Shown here in pieces: positions 6,311 to 13,761 of a DNA stretch of 13,761 bases. The position numbers and the translations under genes are program-made. Numbering within the stretch: the first letter of the stretch is position 1; each line of letters opens with the position of its first letter. Source of the stretch: JAZDMK01 sp043800975 (lineage in GTDB: Bacteria > Bacteroidota > Bacteroidia > Bacteroidales > JAHJDW01); contig JAZDMK010000116.1 of assembly GCA_043800975.1 (NCBI GenBank), positions 1-13,761 of the forward strand, written 5' to 3'. The notes beneath the pieces were generated by a model, which saw only the letters and a list, made by a program, of their open reading frames with translations, had not been told where the DNA came from and did no database searches.

Positions 6311-7060
6311 TTACTGAAAAAACTCACGCATTTTCTTGTAGCCTTCTCTGCTGGCGCGGATTTTACTTCCATTTTTCAAAACAACAAGATGCGTATCCAA
6401 TTCAAATAATTCAACTTTTTCCACTTGATCGATATTGACAATGTAGCTTCTGTGAATGCGTATAAAGTGTGTTGGTGTCAGATGTGACTCGTAATACTTC
6501 ATGGTTTTTTCTTTCATGAATTTTCCTTCAGCAGTATGGATCAATACATAGTCACCATCTGCCTCAAGATAAAGTATTTTGGCAACGGGAATAACATGAA
6601 CTGCTGAGCCTTTTTTTACAATAATTCTTTCATCAAACTGAGTTTTGTTTTCTTCATATTGTTCGAGTTTCTTCAGTTGATTCTTTCCATCGGTAGAGCG
6701 CTGAGAAATTCGCAATTGCGCTTTGCTCAATGCCTGTAAAAATCTTTCTTTAGAAAATGGTTTTAACAAATAATCAACAGCATTTTGATCAAAGGCCTGC
6801 ATCGCATACTGATCAAACGCAGTTGCAAAAATAATTTCCGGTTTGTCATCCATTACTTCCAATAGCTCAAAGCCGCTCAATTTGGGCATTTGCACATCCA
6901 GAAATAGTAAATCGGGTTTCAGTTCAGAAACTGCTTTCAGGCATTCAAAACCGTCTGCACATTCACCAACAATTTCAATTTCTGAAATACTTTCCAGATA
7001 TTTTTTAATGATATCCCTTGCCAGGGGCTCGTCGTCAACGATTAATATTTTTGTTTTCAT
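6311..7060 (-). CDS. LytTR-family response regulator
   Basis: 249 residues. The receiver domain (about 3-120) has the acid pair D9/D10, phosphoacceptor D55 (LLFLDVQMP), T80 (ATA) and K100 (LKPF), all conserved. After a linker with QLKKLEQYEEN, a LytTR DNA-binding domain runs from about 145 to the end (KKGSAVHVIPVAKILYLEADG, then FIRIHRSYIVNIDQV). LytTR regulators usually bind pairs of short direct repeats rather than a helix-turn-helix palindrome. The start at 7060 has CCTCAGGAAT just upstream and lies 26 bases inside the histidine kinase gene, so translation is likely coupled. The partner kinase is the adjacent lytS-like gene. Likely targets are this operon or envelope genes, which is inference. 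Confidence 0.93.
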   Translation of the reverse strand: MKTKILIVDDEPLARDIIKKYLESISEIEIVGECADGFECLKAVSELKPDLLFLDVQMPKLSGFELLEVMDDKPEIIFATAFDQYAMQAFDQNAVDYLLKPFSKERFLQALSKAQLRISQRSTDGKNQLKKLEQYEENKTQFDERIIVKKGSAVHVIPVAKILYLEADGDYVLIHTAEGKFMKEKTMKYYESHLTPTHFIRIHRSYIVNIDQVEKVELFELDTHLVVLKNGSKIRASREGYKKMREFFQ

Positions 7061-8102
7061 ATTCCTGAGGAAAATTTAATTCTACTTTATAAAAACTTCC
7101 GTTATCAATAATTTTCATTAAATCACTTCTTCCGTATACCAGTTTCATTCTGTCGGAAATGTTCTTTAACCCTAGTCCTGTACCTTTCACAACTGCATCA
7201 GGATCATAATCATTTCCTACAGTTACTTTCATCCAGTCGCTTTCACATTCAGCAGAAATTGTAATGTGAATGTTTCCCATACTCTGATAAATTCCGTGCT
7301 TTACTGCATTTTCTATCAAAGGCTGCATGATCATAACAGGAAGCTGAAGATTGCTGCATGCGGGTGCAAGATTATTCTGAATGATCAATCTTTCGCCGAA
7401 ACGAGTTTTTTCAATTTCCAAATATAGCGAAACGTGATGCATTTCATCCTGCAGTGATGTGAGCTGCTGACCCGGTTGCTTCAATGAATAACGCATGAAT
7501 TCTGATAATTTTATAATCATTTCATGTGCTTTTTCCGGATTCGACATCGTTAGTGAACTGATTGAATTCAGACTATTGAATAAAAAATGAGGCTTTATTT
7601 GCCAGCGCAAAGCATTTAATTCCGCTTCTTTCAGAAGGTCATTCAGTTTAGCTTCCTTTTTCAGCTTATCACGCAAATTATTAAAATTTCTTGCCAACAG
7701 ATAATACATGCTTACAATGGATAACAAAAATGCACCTGAAATAATCCGCCATGAAATAGAATCGTGAAGAAAAACTAAATAATGATAATTGGTTACAAAG
7801 ATTACATTCAGCAAACCAAAAGAAAAAAGCATCCAGGCACTGATAAACGGAACCGCAATCGTGATGTACTTTACAGCAATATTGTACCAGGAAGTTTTTG
7901 AATCATCCGACCCCATCATGTACCAGATGCTAATCGACATAGCACCGAAAAGTAGCATGAATACCAGCCCGTCGCCAAAAGCAACCAGGAGATTCAGATT
8001 ATCTGTATAATGAACATAAAAAGCCTGGACAAGGGAAAACATTGTCCAGACAAGGATGTAGAGAATAATATTTTTTCGGCTTTTTAAAACCGGATGCTCC
8101 AT
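7035..8102 (-). CDS. LytS-type sensor histidine kinase (His_kinase family)
   Basis: 355 residues. The first ~140 residues hold about four to five membrane helices (11-30, 40-62, 77-97, 97-116, 119-137), with little extracytoplasmic sequence, so the signal is likely sensed at the membrane or through a partner. A coiled-coil-like linker (LRDKLKKEAKLNDLLKEAELN) follows. The kinase core has phosphorylation site H172 in QIKPHFLFNSLNS. The ATP-binding N-box is PLIENAVKHG (261-270) and the G-box GTGLGLKN (307-314). The canonical QINPHF is here QIKPHF, an unremarkable variant. The gene starts three bases after the LiaF-like gene ends, and its end overlaps the response regulator by 26 bases. In this arrangement the LiaF-like protein is likely its regulator. 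Confidence 0.92.
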   Translation of the reverse strand: MEHPVLKSRKNIILYILVWTMFSLVQAFYVHYTDNLNLLVAFGDGLVFMLLFGAMSISIWYMMGSDDSKTSWYNIAVKYITIAVPFISAWMLFSFGLLNVIFVTNYHYLVFLHDSISWRIISGAFLLSIVSMYYLLARNFNNLRDKLKKEAKLNDLLKEAELNALRWQIKPHFLFNSLNSISSLTMSNPEKAHEMIIKLSEFMRYSLKQPGQQLTSLQDEMHHVSLYLEIEKTRFGERLIIQNNLAPACSNLQLPVMIMQPLIENAVKHGIYQSMGNIHITISAECESDWMKVTVGNDYDPDAVVKGTGLGLKNISDRMKLVYGRSDLMKIIDNGSFYKVELNFPQEYENKNINR

Positions 8103-8105
8103 AGC

Positions 8106-8834
8106 TTAATACGTTTTAATTTCTCCGCCTCCAAAGATAATACTGCCGCGGATTGTAATTGATTTGGAATCATCAACACTTTGCTGACTTCTTTTATCTA
8201 CAAAACCTCCAAAAATGGAATTCACCTTTACTTTGATATGCCAGTCAGGTGGTACAATAATCGTAGATCCTCCAAACACACAGGTGAGATCAATTACGTT
8301 GTCATTGTTTGGATCCAGTGTGGCATTCATCAGATTTAGTTTTGAACCTCCAAAAACCTGCGACAGTTTTCCTCCTTTAAAATTCTTCGAATAAACAGTT
8401 CTTTCAATGCCACCAAATACCGTCATTTCCTCCAGATAGTCATCGCTTACGCCAACTGATCCTGATGAAATTGAACTCGGACGGGCTCTGAAAAACAAAA
8501 AGATGATCACAATAATACCTGCTGCAATTAATACCACCGGCCAGAACAATTGATGAAATTCCTGCGGAACGCCGGGAAGGCTCTTTGTAAGAAAATAGCC
8601 CCCGATGAGCATCATGATGACACCGCCTACTTTTCCGTTATGTCCGAACAGACTTATAAAACCTATTGTGATAAGAATCATTTTCCATGAAAAAATAATG
8701 TGAATGGCTTCTTCACTTAACATTCCCATATTCTTCATCAACCAGAGCGCTCCTGCTGAAATAAGGACAAGACCAATGATAATAATTTTTCCTTTTGAGC
8801 TTCCTTTTGTACAATGATAATGATTTGCTTCCAT
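8106..8834 (-). CDS. LiaF-like membrane protein (cell-envelope stress regulator)
   Basis: 242 residues. The N-terminal half has four membrane helices (about 15-33, 45-62, 66-85, 94-114). The C-terminal half is a LiaF-type soluble domain built of repeating rungs with the motif (V/I)FGG at residues 140, 161, 187, 208 and 234. The rung spacings are 21, 26, 21 and 26, consistent with a parallel beta-solenoid of five turns. LiaF in Firmicutes restrains a LiaS/LiaR kinase pair under non-stress conditions; the same order with a LytS/LytTR pair is common in Bacteroidota, as I recall. An extra feature is a His/Cys-rich N terminus (ANHYHC). It is the first gene of the three-gene operon, with a candidate promoter and a 20-bp palindrome just upstream. 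Confidence 0.85.
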   Translation of the reverse strand: MEANHYHCTKGSSKGKIIIIGLVLISAGALWLMKNMGMLSEEAIHIIFSWKMILITIGFISLFGHNGKVGGVIMMLIGGYFLTKSLPGVPQEFHQLFWPVVLIAAGIIVIIFLFFRARPSSISSGSVGVSDDYLEEMTVFGGIERTVYSKNFKGGKLSQVFGGSKLNLMNATLDPNNDNVIDLTCVFGGSTIIVPPDWHIKVKVNSIFGGFVDKRSQQSVDDSKSITIRGSIIFGGGEIKTY

Positions 8835-8863
8835 AAACGTGTAAATTTAAATATTTAATGAAG

Positions 8864-8894
8864 CAAAATTAGCCGCATTCAAAAAAGTATGAAA
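8864..8894 (-). promoter_or_regulatory. Candidate promoter of the liaF-lytS-lytTR-like operon
   Basis: On the minus strand TAATTTTG (8871-8864) is a perfect TAnnTTTG -7 box, with TTTC (8894-8891, three of four) 19 bases upstream. The start would lie near 8857, about 23 bases before the ATG at 8834. Confidence 0.5.
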
Positions 8895-8913
8895 GGGATT
8901 CTCGGTAAGCGGT

Positions 8914-8933
8914 CAGTTTAACCGGTTAAACTG
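8914..8933. promoter_or_regulatory. Perfect 20-bp palindrome, candidate operator
   Basis: CAGTTTAACC followed by GGTTAAACTG is an uninterrupted perfect palindrome. Its centre lies about 65 bases upstream of the predicted transcription start of the liaF-like operon, a position typical for an activator. It also lies 38 bases beyond the NhaD stop, but no T run follows it on the minus strand, so a terminator is less likely. It is not the direct-repeat layout expected for LytTR. Confidence 0.55.
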
Positions 8934-8971
8934 CTAAAGGAATTAAATCATGTATTGAGAAAACATAGTTT

Positions 8972-10426
8972 TTATTTGCATGAAATCACTTCACTGAAAT
9001 AAAGTGTGCTTTCTGAAACGGCAATATTACTTGTTATCAATGAATACTGATTTGATAGTGTGGATTTATTTTTATTTGATGCTTCTGCTGATTTTTCTTT
9101 CTTTTCACAATCACACACTTTCACTTTATTATTATCGGCAGGCTCCCAACCCCAGACGAGCCAAAGCACACCAAAGCCTACGATGTATGCAACTGTAATA
9201 TGCCATCCGCTTTTCAACCATTGAAACACATTGCGTGCATCGGGAAATTTATTTGTTATGGCAACGCCTGCAGAAGAACCAAACCAGATCATCGATCCGC
9301 CGAATCCAACGGAATAAGCAAGCATGCCCCAGTCGTAGCAGCCCTGCTCGAGCGCAAGTTTGGTCAGTGGTATATTATCAAATACAGCGGAAACAAACCC
9401 AAGAATAAAAGCAGACAACACGGATGCATCAGGGAGTTTCTCAACAGGCATCAATGAAGCACAGGTTACAAGCGATAATAAAAAGATACTTCCTACGATT
9501 GCATTCTTTGCTTCAACCCAGGGCGTTTTGCGCATCAATGAACCGATAAGAATGGCAATCCATACACCCAACGCAGGGAAATCAAGGTAAACATTGGTAA
9601 GAATGGTTCCTGCTAAAATCAGAAATACGATGAAAAGCCGGACACCATCTACTTTTGCATTTAGGCTAGTATTCTTTTGAATTCTTTGGTATTTATCCTG
9701 CTGTCGAGCAGCAAAAAATGAAAAAATAATCAACGCTGAGAAAGCAGCGATATACCCATGTAGTACGTTCAACGGGGCAACACCATCAATCCACATCATC
9801 GTAGTTGTTGTATCTCCAATAACACTTCCAGAACCCCCGGCATTGCTGGCAGCAACGATGGCAGCAACGTATCCTATATGCACTTTGTGTTTAAATACAA
9901 CCAGCGCAATACTGCCACCAATCAGTGCTGCTGCTATATTGTCAAGAAAAGATGATAAAATAAAAACAAGTACTAATAGAATTAGTGGGCCTTTCCAGTC
10001 ATTTGGCAAAAAGCGGGGAAGCACTTCCGGCATACCCGACAATTCGAAATGTCGTGATAATACAGCAAAACCTAGCAGCAAACCGAGCAAGTTCAGTAAA
10101 ATAGACCATTCTCCCTGACGCATTTCCGGATCCATGATCTGATCTGCGAAATTGTTGACACCCATGAAATGATGCAGAAAATCAAAATCATTAATAAACA
10201 AAACTTTGTACAAGATAACCAAAAACAGCCCTGACAGAGCAACCCAGAGCGTATCTTTGTGCAGTAATGCAACAAAAATTAATGTTAAACTAAAAAGTAC
10301 AAATTCATAAGGGACATTAAACAGAGTAATGCCTTCAATAAACCAATTGCCAATTACCAAAGCAATATTAAAAATGATCAAAAGTGCTAAAAGCAACAAT
10401 CCAAACCGTCTAATTTTTTTTTCCAT
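8972..10426 (-). CDS. nhaD: NhaD-type Na+/H+ antiporter
   Basis: 484 residues, an ion-transporter-superfamily protein with about 12 membrane helices. Hallmarks of the NhaD family are visible: SSFLDNIAAALIGG (158-171), NAGGSGSVIGDTTTTMMWI (195-213), SAVFDNIPLT (346-355) and GFGGSMIWFGSSAGVA (374-389). The two re-entrant loops carry the Asp-Asn pairs D162/N163 and D350/N351, probably involved in ion transport. NhaD exports Na+ (or Li+) in exchange for H+ in the inner membrane. The last ~55 residues form a hydrophilic tail with a CDC motif, longer than needed for the transport domain. It is transcribed away from the porin/acetate cluster, from the 10427-10702 region, and would remove the sodium that the symporter brings in. 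Citrate or arsenite carriers of the same superfamily are the alternatives, but the GDTTTTMMWI block favours NhaD. Confidence 0.85.
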   Translation of the reverse strand: MEKKIRRFGLLLLALLIIFNIALVIGNWFIEGITLFNVPYEFVLFSLTLIFVALLHKDTLWVALSGLFLVILYKVLFINDFDFLHHFMGVNNFADQIMDPEMRQGEWSILLNLLGLLLGFAVLSRHFELSGMPEVLPRFLPNDWKGPLILLVLVFILSSFLDNIAAALIGGSIALVVFKHKVHIGYVAAIVAASNAGGSGSVIGDTTTTMMWIDGVAPLNVLHGYIAAFSALIIFSFFAARQQDKYQRIQKNTSLNAKVDGVRLFIVFLILAGTILTNVYLDFPALGVWIAILIGSLMRKTPWVEAKNAIVGSIFLLSLVTCASLMPVEKLPDASVLSAFILGFVSAVFDNIPLTKLALEQGCYDWGMLAYSVGFGGSMIWFGSSAGVAITNKFPDARNVFQWLKSGWHITVAYIVGFGVLWLVWGWEPADNNKVKVCDCEKKEKSAEASNKNKSTLSNQYSLITSNIAVSESTLYFSEVISCK

Positions 10427-10702
10427 ACTATTTATTTCAATTCAAATAACGGAAAGTTTTTAATGCAATTTTACACATAGATTATTTTCATATATACCTA
10501 TTTTCACACTTAAATTCTGTTATTCTATTCACAATGTTATTTGACAAACAAGTGAAAAAGGTATTTTACAATTCGAATCCGTTGTTTCTTAAGTTCTTCC
10601 ATTAGTTATATTATTCACATATGTGGTGTTTTGTATTTTTTAAAAAATTTAATTTGAATACGCGAAACGCATCGATATATTTGCAAAAACTATGCACGAA
10701 TT
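10427..10702. promoter_or_regulatory. Divergent intergenic control region, nhaD-like / porin
   Basis: 276 AT-rich bases between two diverging genes. It contains a perfect palindrome, CACATATGTG (10616-10625), and a T6A6 block (10636-10647) upstream of the porin promoter. The A-tract could bend DNA or act as an UP element. A clear promoter for the minus-strand nhaD gene was not found. Confidence 0.4.
10653..10683 (+). promoter_or_regulatory. Porin/acetate cluster promoter
   Basis: TTTG (10653-10656), 19 bases, then TATATTTG (10676-10683) is a full match to the Bacteroidota consensus. The start would be near 10689, leaving a leader of only about 14 bases before the ATG at 10703. Confidence 0.75.
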
Positions 10703-12037
10703 ATGAGAAAAAGCTTACTATTAGTCGCATTTGCTTTGCCGTTCCTGACAAGTGTGAATGCTCAGAATTCCGGTGAAAAAAAGTTCGGGATTTCATTTTC
10801 AGGTTTTGTTAAAAACGATGTGTTTTACGACACACGGCAAGCCACAACGATCCGAGAGGGGCATTTCCTTTTGTATCCTACAAATGCCAGCCTTGATGCC
10901 GATGGTGTAGATATCAATGCAAAACCATCGTTTAACATTTTGTCTATTCAGTCTCGTCTCACAGGAAAGATCACTGCTCCGGATGCATTTGGTGCCAAAA
11001 CAAGCGGTGTTCTTGAAGCCGATTTTTTTGGAAATGAAAACGCAAGTTTTATTGATGTGAATGGTTTTCGACTTCGTCATGCTTTTGTAAAGCTGGCTTG
11101 GAAAAAACGAGAACTTCTGATGGGTCAATACTGGCACCCACTATTTATTGCTTCGTCCTTCCCTGGAACAATTTCATTTAATACAGGTGCGCCTTTTGAG
11201 CCATTCTCACGCAATCCTCAGGTTCGTTTCACTCAGAAATGCGGAAAGTTCAACGCAATGGCTGCAATTCTTTCTCAAAGAGATTTTATAAGCCCGGGTG
11301 GTTCATCGCTTGCATTAAGAAACGCAGGTTTACCCGAAGGTCAGGTACAGCTTTCCTATGAAAATAAAAACGATTCTTTGAAGAAAGAATTTGTTTTTGG
11401 TATTGGCGGAGGATATAAAATGCTAACGCCACGCTTATATTCTGAAGTAACTACAGCACCTGCAGCGTATAACTTAGACACGAACACTTGGACTGTAACT
11501 TATATTGCACCCAAAACAAAAAAATATGCAGTTACTGAAACGGTAGCTGGATATTCAGCAGAAGTTTTTGCGAAAATTAAAATGCCAAAATTTACTGTAA
11601 AATGGCAGGGAATTTATGGTCAGAATTTATTTGACCTTGTAATGTTGGGTGGATATGCTGTTAGTGATACTCTAAATTCTGCAACACAAGAAAAAGAATA
11701 TACACCTGTAAATACATTATCTACATGGCTTGACATGAATACCAATGGCAAAAAAATTCAAGTGGGTTTGTTTGGTGGATATACTCAGAACATGGGAACT
11801 GATAAAGTGATTAATGTGAATGATAACTTTGCAAACACAAGCAGAGGCAGCAACATTCTTTACGTTTATCGTGTTGCACCCCGTGTTGTTTTCATCGCAG
11901 AAAAACTTCAACTTGCTACAGAAGTAGAATACACGAATGTTGCTTATGGTTCTAAAATCGATAATAAAGGAATCGTTTCCAATTGCAAGAACTATTCAAA
12001 TATCAGGGTTTTATTCTCTGCTATCTATTCTTTTTAA
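10703..12037 (+). CDS. Outer-membrane porin-like beta-barrel, likely carboxylate uptake
   Basis: 444 residues. The signal peptide is about residues 1-20, with a basic start and cleavage at VNA|Q. The mature chain alternates polar and hydrophobic residues in short strands throughout, separated by Gly/Asn turns, and ends in phenylalanine (AIYSF), the C-terminal aromatic residue typical of outer-membrane barrels. A region with FRLRHAFVKLAWKKRELLMGQYWHP resembles the loop and strand patterns of trimeric porins. I do not recognise a specific porin family with confidence; a DcaP-like dicarboxylate porin is one possibility. It has its own strong promoter 20 bases upstream. The DUF485 gene follows after 33 bases, so it is co-transcribed with the inner-membrane symporter and probably supplies its substrate to the periplasm. 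Confidence 0.75.
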   Translation: MRKSLLLVAFALPFLTSVNAQNSGEKKFGISFSGFVKNDVFYDTRQATTIREGHFLLYPTNASLDADGVDINAKPSFNILSIQSRLTGKITAPDAFGAKTSGVLEADFFGNENASFIDVNGFRLRHAFVKLAWKKRELLMGQYWHPLFIASSFPGTISFNTGAPFEPFSRNPQVRFTQKCGKFNAMAAILSQRDFISPGGSSLALRNAGLPEGQVQLSYENKNDSLKKEFVFGIGGGYKMLTPRLYSEVTTAPAAYNLDTNTWTVTYIAPKTKKYAVTETVAGYSAEVFAKIKMPKFTVKWQGIYGQNLFDLVMLGGYAVSDTLNSATQEKEYTPVNTLSTWLDMNTNGKKIQVGLFGGYTQNMGTDKVINVNDNFANTSRGSNILYVYRVAPRVVFIAEKLQLATEVEYTNVAYGSKIDNKGIVSNCKNYSNIRVLFSAIYSF

Positions 12038-12060
12038 ATAAATTAATATTAAATAAATAA

Positions 12061-12066
12061 AGGAGG
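12061..12066 (+). promoter_or_regulatory. Strong Shine-Dalgarno before the DUF485 gene
   Basis: AGGAGG lies four bases before the ATG at 12071. It makes internal initiation on the porin transcript efficient. Confidence 0.65.
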
Positions 12067-12070
12067 AATT

Positions 12071-12358
12071 ATGCTTCACGAACCCGCAGTTAAAATTGAA
12101 GAAACCGACCATGCTGCTCCCAAAAAAGCAAGGCTGGGCGTTATACTATTTTTAATTTATCTGGTAATTTATACCGGATTTGTTGTTATTTGCCTGCAAT
12201 ACCCTGAATCTATGGGCGTTCATGTGCTTGGCACACAAAATCTGGCCATCGTTTATGGTTTTGGATTAATCATCCTTGCTATTATCATGGGCTTTATTTA
12301 TAACTGGGCTTGTTCCAACATGGAAGATAAAATGAATAAAAACACAGGAGGGAAATAA
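12071..12358 (+). CDS. yjcH: DUF485 membrane protein (YjcH-like), symporter partner
   Basis: 95 residues, with two membrane helices (about 24-45 and 56-77) flanked by a polar, partly acidic N terminus and a hydrophilic C terminus. The pattern fits DUF485, whose best-known member YjcH is encoded directly before acetate permease ActP in E. coli. The function is not established; it is probably an accessory subunit. The match is to the family, so the symbol is given by analogy. Its ATG is set by a strong Shine-Dalgarno site, and its stop is two bases before the symporter ATG, whose ribosome site lies inside this gene. Confidence 0.85.
   Translation: MLHEPAVKIEETDHAAPKKARLGVILFLIYLVIYTGFVVICLQYPESMGVHVLGTQNLAIVYGFGLIILAIIMGFIYNWACSNMEDKMNKNTGGK
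12346..12352 (+). promoter_or_regulatory. Shine-Dalgarno of the symporter, inside the DUF485 gene
   Basis: AGGAGGG lies eight bases before the ATG at 12361 and within the last codons of the DUF485 gene. This arrangement favours translational coupling. Confidence 0.65.
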
Positions 12359-12360
12359 CT

Positions 12361-13761
12361 ATGATTTATGATGTATCAATAGGCGCTATTGTAATTTTTA
12401 TCTCTTTCGTAGCAATCGTATTAGGCTTGTCCTTTTATTTCGCACGTAAGACAAAATCTGCATCCAGCTATTATGCTGCCGGCGGTAATATTCATTGGGG
12501 TGTAAACGGTATTGCCTTTGCCGGTGATTATCTTTCCGCTGCTTCTTTCCTTGGAATCTGCGGCATGATCGCATTCTCCGGTTATGACGGATTCTTATAT
12601 TCTATTGGATATCTTGCTGGTTGGGTTGTTGCTTTATTTCTTGTTGCAGAACCCTTAAGAAGACTGGGCAAATATACTTTTACAGATGCGCTGGATTCAA
12701 AATTCAATTCAAAATCTATTAAGTTGGCTGCATCAGTAAGTACGCTGATCGTATCTTTATTTTATCTGATTCCACAAATGGTGGGTGCCGGTGACTTAGT
12801 TGTTCCATTGCTTGGTCTGCCTCATTGGATGGGTGTTGTCATTGTTGGCTCCGTAGTAATTCTAATTGTTGCTACTGCCGGTATGACATCCACAACCTAT
12901 GTTCAATTTATCAAGGGCGGCTTGCTGATTATTTTCTCAACAATCCTTACCATTTATATCATGAACAACGGATTCAGCCTGAATCCAAGTGAAAATTATC
13001 ACAAGTTCATTCAGCTCCCTGCCAAAATGGATGGTGAAAAAATTGTTGGAGTTAATGACACAACCTATAAATTTATTGGTGATACAACCATCGAAAAGAA
13101 ATTCAGTTTTGTTAAACTTGAAAAAAATAAAATTTCTCATTGGTTCAAATTGAATAAAAAAGACAGCAGCTATGTATTAGATGAAATGCTTTCTATTACT
13201 GTTCTTCCTGATGGCAAAAAAATGTATAACGGCGAACCAAAAGCTGAAAGGAAATTTTTCCAGGTTGGTCATTTTAGTAAACTTATTGTTGATGGTAAAG
13301 AAGTAGAAAAAACAGGTGGTCTTAACCCATTCAGTTTTTTAAGCATCATCGAAAACAGTAAAATTGTTCGTTTTACTAAAAAAGCTTTTACTGACAAAGG
13401 TGAAAAAGTTACCGTTTATTTCCAGAATATCACTTCAGGAAAAGACATTGTTAAACCTGGTTTGCTTTATAAACTTACTGCAAAATCAGGTGCCAACATT
13501 TGGGATAAATTAAATTTCATTTCTCTTATGATTGCGCTGTTCCTTGGAACTTCCGCTTTGCCTCACATCCTGATTAGATATTATACAGTACCCAGCCAGC
13601 GCGCAGCCAGAAAATCAACGATTGTTGCAATTTCTGCTATCGGATTCTTCTATATTCTGACTCTGTATATGGGTCTTGGTGCTATGGTAAATGGTGTGCT
13701 TGATGTTGAAAGCTCTAATATGTCAGGGCCTCTGCTTGCAAAATACTTCGGTATCGGGCTG
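12361..13761 (+). CDS. actP: Cation/acetate symporter ActP-like, N-terminal 467 residues (cut by window edge)
   Basis: An open frame from the ATG at 12361 runs to the window end (467 codons), so the C terminus is missing. It belongs to the sodium:solute symporter family: YYAAGGNIHWGVNGIAFAGDYLSAASFLG (about residues 39-67) is the usual first-helix region, and VPSQRAARKSTIVAISAIGFFYILTLYMGLG (about 411-441) matches ActP closely. These proteins bring acetate or related short monocarboxylates into the cell with Na+. From about residue 205 (after MNNGFSL) to about 382 (before the helix ISLMIALFLG) is a mostly hydrophilic segment of about 180 residues. The same place in E. coli ActP, as I recall it, has about 35-40. 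The segment still ends with a GKDIVKPGLLYK piece that resembles the short E. coli loop. Confidence 0.88.
   Translation, partial: MIYDVSIGAIVIFISFVAIVLGLSFYFARKTKSASSYYAAGGNIHWGVNGIAFAGDYLSAASFLGICGMIAFSGYDGFLYSIGYLAGWVVALFLVAEPLRRLGKYTFTDALDSKFNSKSIKLAASVSTLIVSLFYLIPQMVGAGDLVVPLLGLPHWMGVVIVGSVVILIVATAGMTSTTYVQFIKGGLLIIFSTILTIYIMNNGFSLNPSENYHKFIQLPAKMDGEKIVGVNDTTYKFIGDTTIEKKFSFVKLEKNKISHWFKLNKKDSSYVLDEMLSITVLPDGKKMYNGEPKAERKFFQVGHFSKLIVDGKEVEKTGGLNPFSFLSIIENSKIVRFTKKAFTDKGEKVTVYFQNITSGKDIVKPGLLYKLTAKSGANIWDKLNFISLMIALFLGTSALPHILIRYYTVPSQRAARKSTIVAISAIGFFYILTLYMGLGAMVNGVLDVESSNMSGPLLAKYFGIGL

Noticed and set aside
8914..8933. Palindrome read as a rho-independent terminator of nhaD
   Set aside because: No T run follows it on the minus strand, and a zero-loop palindrome would form only a short hairpin; an operator is the better reading.
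9200..9590. Plus-strand frames opposite the NhaD gene
   Set aside because: Antisense shadows with no family features; the minus-strand frame shows the NhaD motifs.
1..13761. tRNA, rRNA, CRISPR array, insertion sequence or prophage genes
   Set aside because: None seen by eye: no regularly spaced direct repeats, no transposase motifs, no cloverleaf candidates.

Overview
The window reads as a low-GC chromosome segment of a Bacteroidota bacterium, with no phage, transposon, CRISPR or tRNA visible. The lineage evidence is the promoter pattern and the gene families. Several intergenic regions carry the Bacteroidota-type promoter (TTTG, about 19-21 bp, TAnnTTTG), the clearest at 10653-10683. The families include a LiaF-like / LytS-like / LytTR operon, a DUF1361 protein and a NhaD-type antiporter. 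Most A-rich starts lack a Shine-Dalgarno site. The leftmost gene (1-396, minus strand, cut by the window edge) is clearly richer in GC than the rest and may have a different history.

Region 1 (about 557-4099, plus strand) is a tight six-gene cluster: a small exported protein, a small soluble protein of unknown role, a VOC-fold protein, a DgkA/undecaprenol-kinase-like lipid kinase, a DUF1361 membrane protein and a large protein fusing an M23 LytM-type endopeptidase to a YkuD/YafK-type L,D-transpeptidase domain. Overlaps or gaps of a few bases suggest one transcript. The lipid kinase and the fusion enzyme point to peptidoglycan or envelope metabolism.

Region 2 (4100-6225) has hairpins, including a strong terminator serving the minus-strand zinc-ribbon gene at 4266-4643. 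A divergent promoter region of about 286 bp follows, then an OFA-type MFS transporter at 4930-6225 whose -7 box lies inside an inverted repeat.

Region 3 (6311-8834, minus strand) is an envelope-stress-like signalling operon transcribed liaF-like, lytS-like histidine kinase, lytTR response regulator. Its candidate promoter has a perfect 20-bp palindrome just upstream (8914-8933).

Region 4 (8972 to the right edge) has a NhaD-type Na+/H+ antiporter on the minus strand, divergent from a plus-strand cluster of an outer-membrane porin-like beta-barrel, a DUF485 protein and an ActP-like Na+/acetate symporter that runs off the window. Together these suggest uptake of acetate or similar monocarboxylates across both membranes, with sodium recycled by NhaD. 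The symporter has a roughly 180-residue hydrophilic loop where E. coli ActP, as I recall it, has only about 35-40 residues.

The most unusual items are the M23 + L,D-transpeptidase fusion in a lipid-kinase operon, the two strict dyads at the regulatory regions and the enlarged symporter loop. I do not see a clearly new multi-gene system such as a defence island; the families themselves are mostly known.
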